Origin: UBA7236 sp964463165 | GTDB taxonomy: Bacteria; Bacteroidota; Bacteroidia; Chitinophagales; BACL12 | Length of the DNA stretch: 64,000 bases | Direction: 5' to 3' | NCBI GenBank assembly: GCA_964463165.1 | Contig: CAYXBK010000002.1 | Coordinates: 124,001 to 188,000 of the forward strand | Shown: in pieces, positions 17,213 through 26,190 of the stretch | How positions within the stretch are numbered: the stretch's first letter is position 1 | Layout: the number at the start of each line of letters is the position of its first letter | The notes under the pieces: model-generated | What the model was told of the DNA's origin: nothing | What the model saw: the letters and a program-made list of their open reading frames with translations, nothing else | Database searches by the model: none | Translations under genes and position numbers: made by a program

Positions 17213-17623
17213 ATGAAAAAAGTAATAACAGGTAAAAAATATAACCTGGAAGAAAGATTAATTGCTTTTGCAATATTAATAATGGAAATATCGGAAAATA
17301 TTTTTACAACAAAAGCCGGAGTTCATCTGGCGGATCAGATGATCAGATCCGGCTCTAATCCCGCTCTTCAATATGGAGAAGCACAAAGTGCAGAATCCAG
17401 AAGAGATTTTATTCATAAGATTAAAATATTATTGAAAGAACTGCGGGAGACTAAAGCAAATTTAAAAATTATTAAATTGAAGCCTTTAACAAAAAGAATC
17501 GATTTAGTTGATAAGGGCATACGAGAAAGTAATGAACTGATTTCTATTTTTGTTACAAGTATTCAAACAGCCAAAACAAATATGGAGCAAGAAGCAAAAA
17601 GCAAAATTTCACCAAAGACTTAA
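17213..17623 (+). CDS. Four-helix-bundle protein (23S rRNA-intervening-sequence family)
   Basis: 136 residues. The all-helical sequence matches the four-helix-bundle/23S-IVP family: a helix with RLIAFAILIMEISENIF, a loop with AGVHLADQMIRSGSNPALQ, a helix with EAQSAESRRDFIHKIKILLKELRE, and a final helix. Members were first seen in intervening sequences of 23S rRNA genes and are common at scattered sites in Bacteroidota; their role is unknown. Here the gene sits between nuoD and nuoH, where nuoEFG usually lie, with inverted copies of a repeat on both sides. It is unlikely to be a complex I component. Insertion as part of a small repeat-bounded unit is an inference. Confidence 0.88.
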   Translation: MKKVITGKKYNLEERLIAFAILIMEISENIFTTKAGVHLADQMIRSGSNPALQYGEAQSAESRRDFIHKIKILLKELRETKANLKIIKLKPLTKRIDLVDKGIRESNELISIFVTSIQTAKTNMEQEAKSKISPKT

Positions 17624-17637
17624 ATCATGTTGGAAAG

Positions 17638-17688
17638 GAATAAGGCAATACTTCCTTATTCAATATTCCTTGTTCAATATTCAATATT
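17638..17688 (+). repeat. Inverted repeat copy 2 and adjoining hairpin (right of the four-helix-bundle gene)
   Basis: A perfect 8-bp hairpin GAATAAGG (17638-17645) / CCTTATTC (17654-17661) runs into the repeat, which contains TTCCTTGTTCAATATTC at 17666-17682. It is inverted relative to copy 1 and ends just before the nuoH ATG at 17692. Confidence 0.85.
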
Positions 17689-17691
17689 ATA

Positions 17692-18768
17692 ATGATCTCA
17701 TTAGAAAATATCGCAAATTCTGTCGACAGCTGGTTAAATGCAACATTTAATCCCACACTCGCATTAATTTCTGAATGTGTGATTGTAGGATTATTATGCA
17801 TCGGTTTATTTGCGGTTCTTGGCCTGGTTTTAATTATGATGGAAAGAAAAGTTGCAGCTTATATGCAGGTTCGCCTCGGCCCGAATCGTGTTGGCCCGAA
17901 AGGCATGTTTCAAACTGCAGCGGATACGCTGAAATTAATTGTGAAAGAAGGATTAACACCCGATGGTGCCGATAAATTTTTATTCAACCTCGCTCCTTTT
18001 GTTGTGATGATAGTTGCAATGTTATTACTTGCGCCGCTTGCATTTGCAAAAGGATTTCAAATGTGGGACATTAATATCGGCGTATTATATTTCACGGCAA
18101 TTTCTTCAATTTCCGTAATTGGAATTTTAATGGCCGGATGGTCGAGCAATAATAAATATTCATTATTGGGCGCCATGCGCAGCGGTGCACAAATCGTAAG
18201 CTATGAATTAAGTGCGGGCCTTGCTATTTTATCGATAGTTGTTTTAACAGGAGATTTAAAAATTTCATCCATTGTTGCAGCACAACAAAACGGCTGGTGG
18301 ATTTTCAAAGGACATATTCCGGTGATCATTTCATTTGTATTATTTATTATCGCTGTCACCGCCGAAACAAATCGTGCACCTTTCGACCTTGCAGAAGCTG
18401 AAAGTGAACTGACTGCCGGATTTCATACCGAATATTCAGGGATGAAATTCGCTTTGTTTTTTCTGGCGGAATATGTAAATATATTTATTGTATGTGCGAT
18501 CGGTGCAACTTTGTTTTTAGGCGGATGGATGCCTCTGCATATCGGCAACTGGCAGGGATTTAATCACGTTATGGATTATATTCCATCTTCTTTTTGGTTT
18601 ATCGGTAAAACATTTTTTCTCATCTTTATCATTATGTGGTTCAGATGGACATTTCCGAGATTACGCATCGATCAGTTGTTAAACCTGGAATGGAAATATT
18701 TATTGCCGATCGGTATGGTGAATTTACTGCTGGCAACATTAATCGCGATTATGGGATGGTATTTTTAA
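17692..18768 (+). CDS. nuoH: NADH-quinone oxidoreductase subunit H
   Basis: 358 residues with about eight membrane helices. NuoH couples the quinone site to the membrane arm. Signatures are present: MERKVAAYMQVRLGPNRVGP (~50-69), AETNRAPFDLAEAESELTAG (~224-243) and MWFRWTFPRLRIDQLL (~320). The length is normal. The start is only 9 bases after repeat copy 2, so the repeat forms part of its leader. Confidence 0.97.
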   Translation: MISLENIANSVDSWLNATFNPTLALISECVIVGLLCIGLFAVLGLVLIMMERKVAAYMQVRLGPNRVGPKGMFQTAADTLKLIVKEGLTPDGADKFLFNLAPFVVMIVAMLLLAPLAFAKGFQMWDINIGVLYFTAISSISVIGILMAGWSSNNKYSLLGAMRSGAQIVSYELSAGLAILSIVVLTGDLKISSIVAAQQNGWWIFKGHIPVIISFVLFIIAVTAETNRAPFDLAEAESELTAGFHTEYSGMKFALFFLAEYVNIFIVCAIGATLFLGGWMPLHIGNWQGFNHVMDYIPSSFWFIGKTFFLIFIIMWFRWTFPRLRIDQLLNLEWKYLLPIGMVNLLLATLIAIMGWYF

Positions 18769-18852
18769 ATAATAAATATTCAACAACGAATAAAATATAA
18801 TAAATTCAAAAAACAAAAGAACGAATAAAAATAAGGAGTCGAATTTCGCTTT

Positions 18853-18890
18853 AACATTCAATATTCCTTGTTCAATATTCGATATTTAAA
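18853..18890 (+). repeat. Inverted repeat copy 3, before nuoI
   Basis: Contains TTCCTTGTTCAATATTC at 18864-18880, identical to copy 2 and in the same orientation, ending 10 bases before the nuoI ATG. The flanks (AACATTCAA left, GATATTT right) match the reverse complement of copy 1. The rest of the nuoH-nuoI spacer is AT-rich with no recognised gene. Confidence 0.85.
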
Positions 18891-19361
18891 ATGTTTATCG
18901 TAAAATACATAAAAGAAGTTTACAACGGCGTTAAATCGCTGTTCACCGGTATGCGTACCACCGGCTATTATTTTACGCATCACAAAGAAATTATTACGCA
19001 GCAATATCCCGAAGAAATTCCCGTACTAGCCGAGCGTTTTAAAGGTGAAGTGGTGATGCTGCATGATGAAAATAATGAACATGCCTGCACCGGATGCACC
19101 GCATGCGAACTTGCTTGCCCGAACGGCACAATAAAAATAGTTACGAAATTTGAAATAAACCCGGAAGGAAAAAAGAAAAAAGCGATCGACACATTTGTTT
19201 ACCATCTCGAATTATGTACGATGTGTAATCTCTGTATCGAAGCTTGCCCGACAGCAGCAATTAAAATGGATCAGACATTTGAACATAGTGTTTTCGACAG
19301 GAGCCAGTTGACAAAAGTATTGAACAAACCCGGATCAAAAATTCGCGAAGGGGTGGAATAA
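18891..19361 (+). CDS. nuoI: NADH-quinone oxidoreductase subunit I
   Basis: 156 residues with two [4Fe-4S] motifs: CTGCTACELACP (~64-75) and CTMCNLCIEACPTAAI (~104-119). NuoI carries clusters N6a and N6b and passes electrons to NuoB. In complexes without NuoEFG it is a plausible entry point for electrons from ferredoxin. The 79-base spacer to nuoJ contains no gene. Confidence 0.96.
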   Translation: MFIVKYIKEVYNGVKSLFTGMRTTGYYFTHHKEIITQQYPEEIPVLAERFKGEVVMLHDENNEHACTGCTACELACPNGTIKIVTKFEINPEGKKKKAIDTFVYHLELCTMCNLCIEACPTAAIKMDQTFEHSVFDRSQLTKVLNKPGSKIREGVE

Positions 19362-19440
19362 TGCTGAAGACTGAGGACTGACGAATGGTTGCTGTGCATA
19401 AAGAATATATTATTAAAGAATAAAGCTTAATTATCAAACA

Positions 19441-19959
19441 TTGACCTATACCCAAATTGCCTTTTATATTATCTCTGCACTTATATTGGTGACGGGTTTT
19501 CTATCTGTTACAACGAGAAAAATATTCCGTTCTGCAATCTGGTTATTATTTACACTGATCGGAGTTGCGGGAATTTATTTTCTCCTTGAAGTTGAATTTA
19601 TTGCCGCAGTGCAGATCATCGTTTACGTCGGCGGTATTGTTGTCCTGATCATTTTTTCCATTTTCCTGACACAACAGGCGGGCAAAGAAATGCCGCGGCC
19701 GCACACCATGCGGAAAATATTCTCCGCTCTCGCCGTCATTTTTGGATTTGCTTTTACCTATTTCATGATCGATCAGAATAAAACATTTACAAATTCAGAA
19801 TTCCCGCTTGATAACAGTGTTTCAAATATCGGCAACCAGTTAATGGATGTGCAGAAACAAGGTTATGCTTTGCCTTTTGAAGTTGTGAGTATTTTATTAT
19901 TGGCAGCCATGATCGGTTGTATCGTGATTGCCATCAAATCAAAACCGGATAAATTATGA
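19441..19959 (+). CDS. nuoJ: NADH-quinone oxidoreductase subunit J
   Basis: 172 residues, five predicted membrane helices, TTG start at 19441 (no in-frame ATG nearby upstream). The NuoJ pattern is seen in FYIISALILVTGFLSV, SAIWLLFTLIGVAGIYF and VQIIVYVGGIVVLIIFSIFL. It is a core membrane-arm subunit. The stop codon overlaps the nuoK start (ATGA). Confidence 0.93.
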   Translation: MTYTQIAFYIISALILVTGFLSVTTRKIFRSAIWLLFTLIGVAGIYFLLEVEFIAAVQIIVYVGGIVVLIIFSIFLTQQAGKEMPRPHTMRKIFSALAVIFGFAFTYFMIDQNKTFTNSEFPLDNSVSNIGNQLMDVQKQGYALPFEVVSILLLAAMIGCIVIAIKSKPDKL

Positions 19960-20270
19960 ACGAAATTCCATTGACACATATCCTGTTTGTAAGCACAGCC
20001 TTATTCTTTATGGGCTGTTATGGATTGTTTACCAGAAGAAATATGATCACGATGCTGATGGCAGTTGAACTGATTCTCAACAGCGTAAATATCAATTTTG
20101 TTGCTTTCAATAAATATTTATTCCCTGAAAATCTGGATGGTATTTTTTTCACCATTTTCATCATCGCTATCGCAGCAGCAGAAGCAGCCGTTGCAATAGC
20201 GATCATCATCAATTTATACCGCAGCCATAATTCAATCGACATTGAAACGGCAGAGGAAATGAAAAACTAG
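19956..20270 (+). CDS. nuoK: NADH-quinone oxidoreductase subunit K
   Basis: 104 residues, three membrane helices, normal NuoK length. It contains the conserved glutamates in MAVELILNSVNINFVAF (~36-52) and AAAEAAVAIAIIINLYR (~71-87), which belong to the proton path. ATGA overlap with nuoJ. Confidence 0.95.
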   Translation: MNEIPLTHILFVSTALFFMGCYGLFTRRNMITMLMAVELILNSVNINFVAFNKYLFPENLDGIFFTIFIIAIAAAEAAVAIAIIINLYRSHNSIDIETAEEMKN

Positions 20271-20323
20271 AAACAAGGCTCAGGAATCAAAACCAATAAC
20301 AAAACCCGGTTGCCCGCAAGAAT

Positions 20324-22231
20324 ATGAATCAATATAATTACACAGCACTTATTCCGCTTCTTCCGCTTGCAGGATTTTTATTGCTTGGATTATTCGGCAG
20401 AAATTATATTAAAAATGCAGCAGGAATTATTGCAACAGTATTCTTATTGGTTTCAACCATTTTATCCTTTATAACAGCATACCAGTATTTTTTTGTTGAT
20501 GGAATGGTGGATGGTATGTATCAATCCATCGAACTCGTAAAATATACATGGCTGCGTTTCAGTGATACGCTCAGTATTGATATGGGTATTATGCTCGATC
20601 CCATCTCGGTGATGATGCTCGTTATCGTCACCTTCGTTTCTTTAATGGTGCACCTGTTCAGTATGGGATATATGAAAGGTGAAGAACGATTTGCGGCCTA
20701 TTTTTCACAATTGCAATTATTTACATTTTCAATGCTCGGCCTTGTGATCAGCAGCAATTTATTTCAGATCTATATGTTCTGGGAATTGGTTGGCGTTTCT
20801 TCTTATTTACTTATTGGATTTTATTACAATAAACCATCTGCAGTTGCTGCCAGTAAAAAAGCATTTATTGTTACACGTTTTGCAGACCTCGGTTTTCTGA
20901 TCGGCATATTAATTCTTGCATTCACTGCTAATACACTTGATTTTAATACTTTAATCAGCACACTCACTTCAACAGGGCACGGATCTGCATTTTTAGGAGT
21001 TTCGGTTGTTACATGGGGACTCACAATGGTGTTTATCGGAGGTGCAGGTAAATCGGCAATGTTTCCTTTGCATATCTGGCTGCCGGATGCAATGGAAGGT
21101 CCGACACCTGTGTCTGCTTTAATTCATGCTGCAACCATGGTTGTAGCGGGTGTTTTTTTAGTTGCGAGATTGTTTCCCGTATTTGCGATCACCGATTCAG
21201 GTGCTTTGGAAATTGTTGCCTACGTCGGAATATTTTCCGCATTATTCGCTGCAATTATTGCCTGCACGCAAACTGATATTAAAAGGGTGCTCGCTTATTC
21301 AACCATGTCGCAGATCGGTTATATGATGTTTGCACTCGGTGTAAGTGATTTTGAACATGGTGCCGGTTATACTGCAAGTATGTTTCATTTATTGACGCAT
21401 GCATTTTTTAAATCCTTGCTGTTTCTTGGTGCCGGCGCAGTAATTCACGTGGTGCATAGCAACGAAATGAAGGATATGGGAAATCTCCGCAAATACATGC
21501 CGATCACAAATATTACCTTTTTAATTGCATGTCTTGCAATTGCAGGCGTCCCTCCTTTTGCAGGATTTTTCAGCAAAGAAGGAATTTTACATGCAGCTTA
21601 TGAATCAAACGCATTTATCTACTACGTTGCGTTAATTACTTCAGGTATTACTGCATTTTATATGTTCCGGCTGTATTTCTCGATTTTCTGGAACAAAAAA
21701 GAAATTCATTTACACGATTATCATGGTGAAGGTACATTCAGCATGAAACTGCCGCTCATACTTTTAGGCATATTGACTCTGTGTTCGGGATTTCTGCCGA
21801 TCGGAAAATATATTTCATCAACCGGTGCACCGCATGCATCAGAATTAAATATTTTATTTTCCATCGCACCTGTATTGATCGGATTAACCGGTATCGGTAT
21901 CGCAATCATGCTTTATAAAAATGAAAATGAGCGCTCCTCAAAAATCGCCGCCTCATTCGGAAGTATTTATAAAGCAGCTTACAGAAAATTTTATATTGAT
22001 GAAATTTATCTGTTCATTACAAAAAAAATCGTATTCAATTTAATAGGCAGGCCGGCTGCTTGGTTCGACAGAAATATTGTCGACGGCACTATGAACCTGA
22101 TTGGAAATACAACAATGGGAATTTCGAATAAAATAAAAGGATTTCAATCCGGTAAAGTGCAGGAATATGCAATATACTTTTTTGCTGGTGCGATCGGATT
22201 GAGCCTTGTGTTGATATATTTATGGAAGTAA
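20324..22231 (+). CDS. nuoL: NADH-quinone oxidoreductase subunit L
   Basis: 635 residues, about 16 membrane helices. An antiporter-like proton-pumping subunit at the far end of the membrane arm. Visible hallmarks: FWELVGVSSYLLIGFY (~148-163), GAGKSAMFPLHIWLPDAMEG (~241-260) followed by PTPVSALIHAATMVVAGV, and THAFFKSLLFLGAGAVIH (~361). The length is normal. No frameshift is seen. Confidence 0.97.
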   Translation: MNQYNYTALIPLLPLAGFLLLGLFGRNYIKNAAGIIATVFLLVSTILSFITAYQYFFVDGMVDGMYQSIELVKYTWLRFSDTLSIDMGIMLDPISVMMLVIVTFVSLMVHLFSMGYMKGEERFAAYFSQLQLFTFSMLGLVISSNLFQIYMFWELVGVSSYLLIGFYYNKPSAVAASKKAFIVTRFADLGFLIGILILAFTANTLDFNTLISTLTSTGHGSAFLGVSVVTWGLTMVFIGGAGKSAMFPLHIWLPDAMEGPTPVSALIHAATMVVAGVFLVARLFPVFAITDSGALEIVAYVGIFSALFAAIIACTQTDIKRVLAYSTMSQIGYMMFALGVSDFEHGAGYTASMFHLLTHAFFKSLLFLGAGAVIHVVHSNEMKDMGNLRKYMPITNITFLIACLAIAGVPPFAGFFSKEGILHAAYESNAFIYYVALITSGITAFYMFRLYFSIFWNKKEIHLHDYHGEGTFSMKLPLILLGILTLCSGFLPIGKYISSTGAPHASELNILFSIAPVLIGLTGIGIAIMLYKNENERSSKIAASFGSIYKAAYRKFYIDEIYLFITKKIVFNLIGRPAAWFDRNIVDGTMNLIGNTTMGISNKIKGFQSGKVQEYAIYFFAGAIGLSLVLIYLWK

Positions 22232-22297
22232 AAACGCATTTTGCCTTCGCTGGAAATATTTTCCCGTGATTGCAGCTGCGATAACGAAAAAAGAAGA

Positions 22298-23779
22298 ATG
22301 AATTTAAATCTAATCATAATCATTCCGGTTCTTACAGCCCTTGCAATTATTTTCAGCAAAGGACAGAAAATGGTGCGCACTGTGGCGTTGGGTGGAGCAA
22401 TGATCCAGTTTATTGCGGGTATCGTGCTTTTAATTGCATTTCAAAATGAACGTGCAGGCGGAAATACAGATCAATTTGTTTTTCAATCCAGTATGCAATG
22501 GTTCGCATCATTGAACATCAATTATCATATTGGTGTGGATGGTATTTCAATTGCCATGATATTACTCACAGCATTTGTTGTACTTGCCGGCGTTCTCATT
22601 TCCTGGAAACAGGGAACAATGAACAAAGAATTTTTCCTCCTCCTGATCCTGTTATCAGCCGGAGCATACGGATTTTTTATCGCACTCGATTTATTTACTT
22701 TATTTTTCTTTTTGGAAGTTGCTGTAATTCCGAAATTCTTATTGATCGGTATTTGGGGTTCAGGTAAAAAAGAATATTCGGCAATGAAACTTGCTCTTAT
22801 GCTGATGGGTGGAAGTGCATTGATATTTGTCGGCATTCTCGGTGTATATTTTAATTCGGCTAATTCTCTTGACCTGAATGAGATCAGTCAGTATTCAATC
22901 CCGGTGGAAATTCAAAAATTGTTTTTCCCCTTCCTATTTCTGGGTTTTGGGATCTTCACCGCAATTTTTCCGTTCCATACATGGGTGCCCGACGGACACT
23001 CATCGGCACCAACAGCAGGTTCAATGTTTCTGGCAGGTATTTCCATGAAACTTGGAGGCTATGGTTGTTTGCGGGTTGCAACTTATTTAATGCCTGAAGC
23101 TGCACATTATTATCAACCCGTAATTATCATTCTGTCGACAATTGCAATTTTATACGGCGCATTTGCAACATTAATGCAAACCGATTTAAAATATATCAAT
23201 GCATATTCATCTGTTTCACATTGCGGTTTTGTTTTGCTGGGTATCGGCATGTTAAATCAGACGGCAATAAACGGTGCCGTTATGCAAATGGTATCGCATG
23301 GATTAATGACGGCCCTCTTCTTTGCTGCAATCGGTATGGTGTATGAACGTACACATACACGCCTTGTAAAAGATATCGGCGGATTATTAAAAGTGATGCC
23401 ATTTATTGCGACCATATTTATTCTCGCAGGACTTTGTTCACTCGGTTTACCGGGTTTAAGTGGTTTTGTTGCAGAGATGACAGTATTTATGGGCGCATGG
23501 CAAAATCCGGAAACCATGTATCGGTTTGCAACCATTCTTGCATGCGCAAGTATTGTTGTTACCGCAGTTTATATTTTGCGTGCCGTTGGAAAAACAATGA
23601 TGGGGCCTGTTGAAAAACAAGAATACAATTTATTATCGGATGCACGCTGGAATGAAAGGATCGCAGCCGGGGTTTTGATGGCCGGCATTTTAATAATCGG
23701 TGTATTGCCGTTTTTATTAACTGATCTAATTAATACGGGAACAACAGAAATTGTAAATAAAATATTGAATGTAATATAA
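22298..23779 (+). CDS. nuoM: NADH-quinone oxidoreductase subunit M
   Basis: 493 residues from ATG 22298. The frame is open further up (TTG 22241), but the extension is charged and lacks family similarity. An antiporter-like proton-pumping subunit with 13-14 helices. Hallmarks: FFFLEVAVIPKFLLIGIWG, FPFHTWVPDGHSSAPTAGS with MFLAGISMKLGGYG, and VSHGLMTALFFAAIGMVYER. Confidence 0.96.
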   Translation: MNLNLIIIIPVLTALAIIFSKGQKMVRTVALGGAMIQFIAGIVLLIAFQNERAGGNTDQFVFQSSMQWFASLNINYHIGVDGISIAMILLTAFVVLAGVLISWKQGTMNKEFFLLLILLSAGAYGFFIALDLFTLFFFLEVAVIPKFLLIGIWGSGKKEYSAMKLALMLMGGSALIFVGILGVYFNSANSLDLNEISQYSIPVEIQKLFFPFLFLGFGIFTAIFPFHTWVPDGHSSAPTAGSMFLAGISMKLGGYGCLRVATYLMPEAAHYYQPVIIILSTIAILYGAFATLMQTDLKYINAYSSVSHCGFVLLGIGMLNQTAINGAVMQMVSHGLMTALFFAAIGMVYERTHTRLVKDIGGLLKVMPFIATIFILAGLCSLGLPGLSGFVAEMTVFMGAWQNPETMYRFATILACASIVVTAVYILRAVGKTMMGPVEKQEYNLLSDARWNERIAAGVLMAGILIIGVLPFLLTDLINTGTTEIVNKILNVI

Positions 23780-23811
23780 CGCCGAACGCGGTTCCAAACC
23801 CGTCCGGCGTT
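23778..23811. repeat. Hairpin repeat between nuoM and nuoN
   Basis: An imperfect inverted repeat, AACGCCGAACGCGGTT (23778-23793) and AACCCGTCCGGCGTT (23797-23811), starting inside the nuoM stop codon. It shares CCGAACGCGG and the CCCGTYCGGCG arm with the hairpin between nuoB and nuoC. It is not followed by a typical T-run. Confidence 0.7.
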
Positions 23812-23865
23812 TTAACTTTAATTCATGTAGGATAAATAACCGGGTAGCGGTTAAAAGAAAATAAA

Positions 23866-25266
23866 ATGACTGATTTTTTAATCTTGATGAAAAACGAATT
23901 GATGATCACAATCATCATTTTCATTTTATTGTTTTTGAAAATATTCAAAAGCGAAATGAACAATGCTGCTGTCATCAATCTGGTGAATGGTTTGTTATTG
24001 ATCAATTTCATTGCAGGATTTTTCGGCAACGGGGAAGGAAATTTATTCGGCTCCATGTTTACCATGAACCCATTGCTTGCATTACAAAAAAACATCCTCA
24101 ACCTCGGCACATGCATCATCTCCATGCAATCAGTAAACTGGTTGCGTTCACATAAACATGTACTGGAATTCTACATGTTGCTGCTTTCCACACTCATTGG
24201 CATGAGTTTCATGATCAGCAGCCGGAATATCTTAATGTTTTATTTATCTCTTGAATTATCAACTATTCCCCTTGCAGCATTATGTAATTTTGATCTGGAG
24301 AAAAGAAAATCTTCAGAAGCAGCAATGAAAATGATCATTTCCTCTGCATTTTCTTCCGGCCTATTATTGTTCGGTATTTCTTTGAGCTACGGCACAACGG
24401 GTTCACTTGCGTTTGCAGAAATTGCGGGCGGCCTCGAAGGAAGCACACTTCAGATATTTGCATTCATATTGATCATCGCAGGATTTGCATTTAAAATTTC
24501 GGCTGTGCCGTTTCATTTATGGACGGCAGATGTTTATGAAGGCTCTCCGGTAGCAGTTACGTCGTATTTATCTGTGATTTCAAAAGGTGCAATTTTATTT
24601 GTATTTGTTTCTGCACTTTATCAGGTATTTCAACCTCTGCAGGAAACATGGTATCATGCCTTATATATTATCAGCATCGCGACAATGCTCATTGGTAATT
24701 TATTTGCAATCAGGCAGCAAAGTTTCAAACGATTCCTTGCATTTTCATCCATCGCCCAGGTTGGATTTATCCTCGTTGGTATTTCTGGTAATTCACCTGA
24801 AGGAACGGCCTCCGTAATTTACTTCATCCTCATTTATGTTTTTTCAAACCTTGGTGCATTCGGTGTGATAAGCCTCGTGAGCGCAGTTACCGGTAAAGAA
24901 AATATCGATGATTATAAAGGTTTCAGAAAAACAAATCCGGCCCTTGCATGGATACTGACACTATCATTATTTTCACTTGCAGGTATTCCGCCGACTGCCG
25001 GTTTCTTTGGAAAATTTTTCCTTGTGATGGCAGGTGCCGGTCAGGGTAATTATTTGCTCATTACAATTGCCGCTTTGAATATGATCGTATCCCTGTATTA
25101 TTATTTGAAAGTTGTGAAAGCAATGTTTATGGATCAGAACAACAGCCCGATCGAAAGAGTAGGCATGAATAATTTCTCACGGCTTTCATTTGCAATTTGT
25201 ATCGGAGGTATTTTAATTACCGGATTCGTTGGCGGTTGTTATGAGTATATTTATTCTCTATTGTGA
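23866..25266 (+). CDS. nuoN: NADH-quinone oxidoreductase subunit N
   Basis: 466 residues, about 14 membrane helices. It is the third antiporter-like pump subunit of complex I. Hallmarks: MFYLSLELSTIPLAALC (~124), FKISAVPFHLWTADVYEGSP (~209-228), and FSLAGIPPTAGFFGKFFLV (~369). Last nuo gene of the operon. An inverted repeat follows the stop codon. Confidence 0.96.
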   Translation: MTDFLILMKNELMITIIIFILLFLKIFKSEMNNAAVINLVNGLLLINFIAGFFGNGEGNLFGSMFTMNPLLALQKNILNLGTCIISMQSVNWLRSHKHVLEFYMLLLSTLIGMSFMISSRNILMFYLSLELSTIPLAALCNFDLEKRKSSEAAMKMIISSAFSSGLLLFGISLSYGTTGSLAFAEIAGGLEGSTLQIFAFILIIAGFAFKISAVPFHLWTADVYEGSPVAVTSYLSVISKGAILFVFVSALYQVFQPLQETWYHALYIISIATMLIGNLFAIRQQSFKRFLAFSSIAQVGFILVGISGNSPEGTASVIYFILIYVFSNLGAFGVISLVSAVTGKENIDDYKGFRKTNPALAWILTLSLFSLAGIPPTAGFFGKFFLVMAGAGQGNYLLITIAALNMIVSLYYYLKVVKAMFMDQNNSPIERVGMNNFSRLSFAICIGGILITGFVGGCYEYIYSLL

Positions 25267-25276
25267 AGGGTGCGTC

Positions 25277-25304
25277 AGCCGCCAGCGACTAATAGCTAGC
25301 GGCT
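25277..25304. repeat. Inverted repeat after nuoN
   Basis: AGCCGCCAGC (25277-25286) and GCTAGCGGCT (25295-25304) pair at 9 of 10 positions around an 8-base loop. A further TAGTGGCTA follows. It could end the nuo transcript, but there is no T-run, so a dispersed repeat is equally likely. Confidence 0.6.
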
Positions 25305-25351
25305 AGTGGCTATAGAAAACAATTTATCTTATTGAATTAAATAATCATTAA

Positions 25352-25675
25352 ATGGCTCTTAATCAAAACCACACATTTGAAGATCTTGATGGGATCAAAT
25401 GTTGCATCGTTGAAAAAAATGCAAGTCAGGATCGTGTGGACTATCTGAAGAAAATACTTGAATTCAATAAATATACAATTGTAGTTGTTCCGTCACCACC
25501 GGCTAAAACAGCTGCGCCCGTTGCAGAAGGTGAAAGCCCTGAACCGGCACAACCGGCAACATTTACAATTGGCGTAACAGATCTTACCTTCAATGCCGTA
25601 AATGCGATCTGGGGCCGCTTGTTAAAAGATCCTGACGGCACCGTTGTAACATATGAAGAATGGAAAAATAAATGA
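25352..25675 (+). CDS. Conserved hypothetical protein
   Basis: 107 residues, soluble, no signal peptide. The N-terminal half (FEDLDGIKCCIVEKNASQDR) and the C-terminal half (TFTIGVTDLTFNAVNAIWGR, then DPDGTVVTYEEW) look folded. They are joined by an Ala/Pro/Glu-rich linker (~51-67). Small Bacteroidota proteins of this type are familiar but have no function I can name. Its stop overlaps the start of the next gene (ATGA), so the two are translated together. Confidence 0.75.
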   Translation: MALNQNHTFEDLDGIKCCIVEKNASQDRVDYLKKILEFNKYTIVVVPSPPAKTAAPVAEGESPEPAQPATFTIGVTDLTFNAVNAIWGRLLKDPDGTVVTYEEWKNK

Positions 25676-26160
25676 AAAGCATTAAAATCATTTTTGTTAT
25701 TTTTCTTTGGACTAATTTCTCCGGATGCAGTATTGGTTCAAATTTCTTTATTATTAATATCTCTCAATCACCTCTCCGCATTTCATATCAATTACATTCA
25801 CTGAATGGATTCGGGTATTTTGATAATACAGCTGAGAAATATAAAGTCGTTCGCGATGAAGAAGCATATTCAATCGGAATGAAGGATACCAGTTTTATTT
25901 CTGCAAGTAAAGATTCAATATATGAATTCATTTTATATCCGAATGAAGCGTTGAAAACGGGTTCTTCAAGTTATTCAGACATACTCAAAGACACAGAGAA
26001 ATGTGCATTTGATTTTAAAAACCTGAAATACCTTTCGATTGTAAAAATAGATAGCGTTGATTCAACCGGCAGAGCACAAGATTCGTTATACATTACGGCC
26101 AATATGATGTGCTCCGTAATTGAGGAAATTGAAAAAAGCTATGCCTTCGTGATCAGATAA
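25672..26160 (+). CDS. Predicted lipoprotein of unknown function
   Basis: 162 residues, not recognised. A hydrophobic start and FSGC near residue 19 form a lipobox, so the mature protein is probably lipid-anchored in the envelope. The rest is strand-rich with no clear domain. It overlaps the previous gene by 4 bases. pheT follows after 30 bases. Confidence 0.65.
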   Translation: MKSIKIIFVIFLWTNFSGCSIGSNFFIINISQSPLRISYQLHSLNGFGYFDNTAEKYKVVRDEEAYSIGMKDTSFISASKDSIYEFILYPNEALKTGSSSYSDILKDTEKCAFDFKNLKYLSIVKIDSVDSTGRAQDSLYITANMMCSVIEEIEKSYAFVIR

Positions 26161-26178
26161 TGCACATCCTATCTTCAT

Positions 26179-26186
26179 TATATTTG
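26179..26186 (+). promoter_or_regulatory. Possible -7 element before pheT
   Basis: TATATTTG matches the Bacteroidota -7 consensus TAnnTTTG and ends 4 bases before the ATG, which would give a leaderless or nearly leaderless transcript. No good -33 TTG is seen at the expected distance. Confidence 0.3.
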
Positions 26187-26190
26187 CAGA

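Noticed and set aside
22241..22297. Upstream TTG start for nuoM
   Set aside because: It adds a charged, cysteine-containing stretch before the first membrane helix. ATG 22298 fits the family.
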